Shown one piece after another: positions 62,324-64,000 of a DNA stretch of 64,000 bases. Each line of letters begins with the position of its first letter. The first letter of the stretch is position 1. Under the pieces are notes generated by a model that did not search any database, was not told the DNA's origin, and saw only the letters and a list, made by a program, of their open reading frames with translations. Source of the stretch: Chrysomallon squamiferum. Its lineage: Eukaryota > Mollusca > Gastropoda > Neomphalida > Peltospiridae. Position numbers and translations under genes: made by a program. The stretch is taken from assembly GCA_012295275.1 (NCBI GenBank), contig CM022672.1, positions 16,154,625-16,218,624 on the forward strand, given 5' to 3'.

Positions 62324-63660
62324 AATACAATTAATTTAAATAATAATTATTATTTATATATATATATATATATATGCACACACAGACATGTGTGCTCATT
62401 CATATATGCATAGCTGCAGAGACAGAATTGGGTATTTTGAGATCCAATGCCAGTGCTTCTTAACGTGATGAATTGTTTGTCCAAGGATGAGTAAGCCTTG
62501 AAAAGACAGTTATTAAAACATAAGGAATTTAAGTCATTCCTGAATTAAATTTTGTGATAACAAGTGAAGGAGTCATTTTAGTTCAGTTTTTATTTTATTT
62601 TAATGTTGTTTAATTCCTGTGTATCAGCCCTGAATGCTTTCAAATTATGGGAAACTGTAAAGGTCCTGTTAGAGAAAGGGTGATGTAAATTAGTCCATGT
62701 TTTTTTAATGTTAACTTGACTTCATGTTTTGTTTTTCTTGTATTTAAATCTGGCTCTGCTGGCTAGCTGGTTCCATGACACAGGTGTTGAAAAATATCTA
62801 TTTTTATTTTTTGTTTATCTATTTTTATAATAATAATTTCAGCAAATCAAAATGCTGGATAATTCTGTATTTGCTGAATTGTTATGTATCATTTTGATCA
62901 CTAAATTATAATGAATAATTCTGAATCATGTTGTATAATTTTCAATGGTGTAAAGATAACCAAAATAATAATAAATAATTGAAATAAATTCAAATGTTAA
63001 ATAATTTTAAACATGTGCCAATTAATTATAAAAAATAAATTGTAAATAATTCTGATTATTGAAAATAATTATTGCATAATTAAATTATATAATATCTATC
63101 AGTAGTAAATACTCAAAAACGAATCCCTTATCAAAAGACATACAAAGAACAGAAATTAAATCTGTTTACACACCTTTATCATTTTAGTATATTTTTGTAT
63201 AATCAGTTTTATTTGTGTGGTTTTATCCACTGTTTTTGTATTTGTATACATGTATATATACCTCCATATATCTCTGGTGTTACAGTCTCTTGTTATATTT
63301 TTTTAAGCTATATTTCATATCATATTTTCCATGGCACATGGGTTCATGTGTTCCTTGTAATATTGTTTAAGAATTGTTACCGTTTTTACTGATGTATAAG
63401 TCTCTTTTGAAGTATTGCTTTGAAAATTTGCAAAAATCAACTCAGTGGATTACACATGCATTATGCATAGCATAGATACTTCTGATAAACAAAATAATAA
63501 ATAATTAAAAAAAACATTTGTATGTATATATATATTAAAATTTAAGATGCTTATTTACAAAAACTCTTATTATATTTATCATTCACAAATGATAAAAAAT
63601 CTTGTATTTTCATATCAGGTGTCTCATAATATAAAGTTGACAAAATAAACTGTTATGTTT
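62324..63660 (+). other. Probable MFSD10 3' UTR, very AT-rich
   Basis: No coding exon is seen after the stop at 62321-62323. The stretch contains a TA microsatellite at about 62355-62375 and a zone rich in AATAATT-type repeats at 62870-63090. Several AATAAA hexamers occur; the one at 63644-63649 is followed by T/GT-rich sequence and is my preferred poly(A) signal. Another lies at 63936-63941. The 3' end is uncertain by over a kilobase. Confidence 0.4.
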
Positions 63661-64000
63661 TTTAGTGTCATGTACACAAACCAAACATTTTTATGTTGAA
63701 TTCACGTACAAAAAAAGTACAACATAAACACGAGTATATACAGCAGATGTCAGTGTCTTGAACAAAAATAATTATGAGAGCCATCTACTTTTAACTACCA
63801 TTCCAACAAAGTATTTGTCAGCCCTTGAGTTTATACATCTAGTCAGGAATGCATACATAAATTCCAGAAAAAAACGTTGCATCATTATTGCAATGTGTGT
63901 AACTTTAAGGATAACACAGTTTCTGTATAAAGCAAAATAAAACATCTGATGCATGCCCCCTCCAACTCGATGTGGGGGATATTTATCTGATGCATCCCCC

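Noticed and set aside
1-64000. Typical cephalopod tRNA-derived SINEs and LINE or retroviral coding sequence
   Set aside because: I looked for a tRNA-like head and for reverse transcriptase motifs and did not see a convincing case; absence by eye is not proof.

Overview
This 64-kb window is eukaryotic, from an animal nuclear genome. It is strongly AT-rich and full of microsatellites and long homopolymers, and genes are sparse. Coding exons are separated by GT-AG introns, and I see no operons, rRNA, tRNA or CRISPR array. The two recognisable genes are animal families (FEM-1 and MFSD10). The dense TTA, TG, TA and CT/GA repeats and the worn Tigger-type transposons would suit a mollusc, possibly a cephalopod. 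That placement is a low-confidence inference: no sequence here is diagnostic.

Layout. Positions 1 to about 38.3 kb hold no protein-coding exon that I can support. This part contains simple repeats, several locally generated tandem repeats (2.6-3.9, 6.3-6.65, 7.5-8.4, 26.4-26.7 and 29.1-29.3 kb) and a few islands of more complex, less AT-rich sequence that look like conserved non-coding or regulatory DNA (about 11.8-12.2, 17.6-17.75, 23.5, 26.9-27.2, 33.0-33.4 and 34.2-34.55 kb). A CpG-containing, CCAAT-box-containing region at 38.37-38.76 kb looks like a promoter. A consensus splice donor on the minus strand beside it makes a leftward gene with a very long first intron possible.

From 38.8 to 48 kb there is an inverted-repeat-bounded 1.65-kb segment (39.09-40.74 kb), a Tigger/TIGD1-like transposon remnant (about 42.9-43.45 kb) and a local 163-bp duplication (45.84-46.17 kb). 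From 48.5 to 50.4 kb lies a single-exon, 639-codon FEM-1 family gene, preceded by a spliced leader intron. A second copy of the same Tigger 3' end lies at 52.04-52.27 kb, so the FEM-1 gene is flanked by direct transposon repeats. From 52.7 to 54.6 kb there is a cluster of four long GA/CT tracts.

From 55.98 to 62.32 kb I reconstructed a complete 12-coding-exon gene for an MFSD10 (TETRAN-like) major facilitator transporter, 468 residues, all junctions in frame. Its 3' UTR probably runs to about 63.65 kb. Two of its introns contain worn duplications of the neighbouring exon or splice-site sequence.

The two genes lie on the same strand about 5.5 kb apart. FEM-1 proteins are substrate receptors of CUL2 ubiquitin ligases and MFSD10 is a membrane transporter, and nothing in the window links them functionally. 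I did not find a convincing new biological system. The best leads are the FEM-1 paralogue with a changed degron pocket, the inverted-repeat element, the CT-tailed dispersed module, and the splice-site duplications inside MFSD10.
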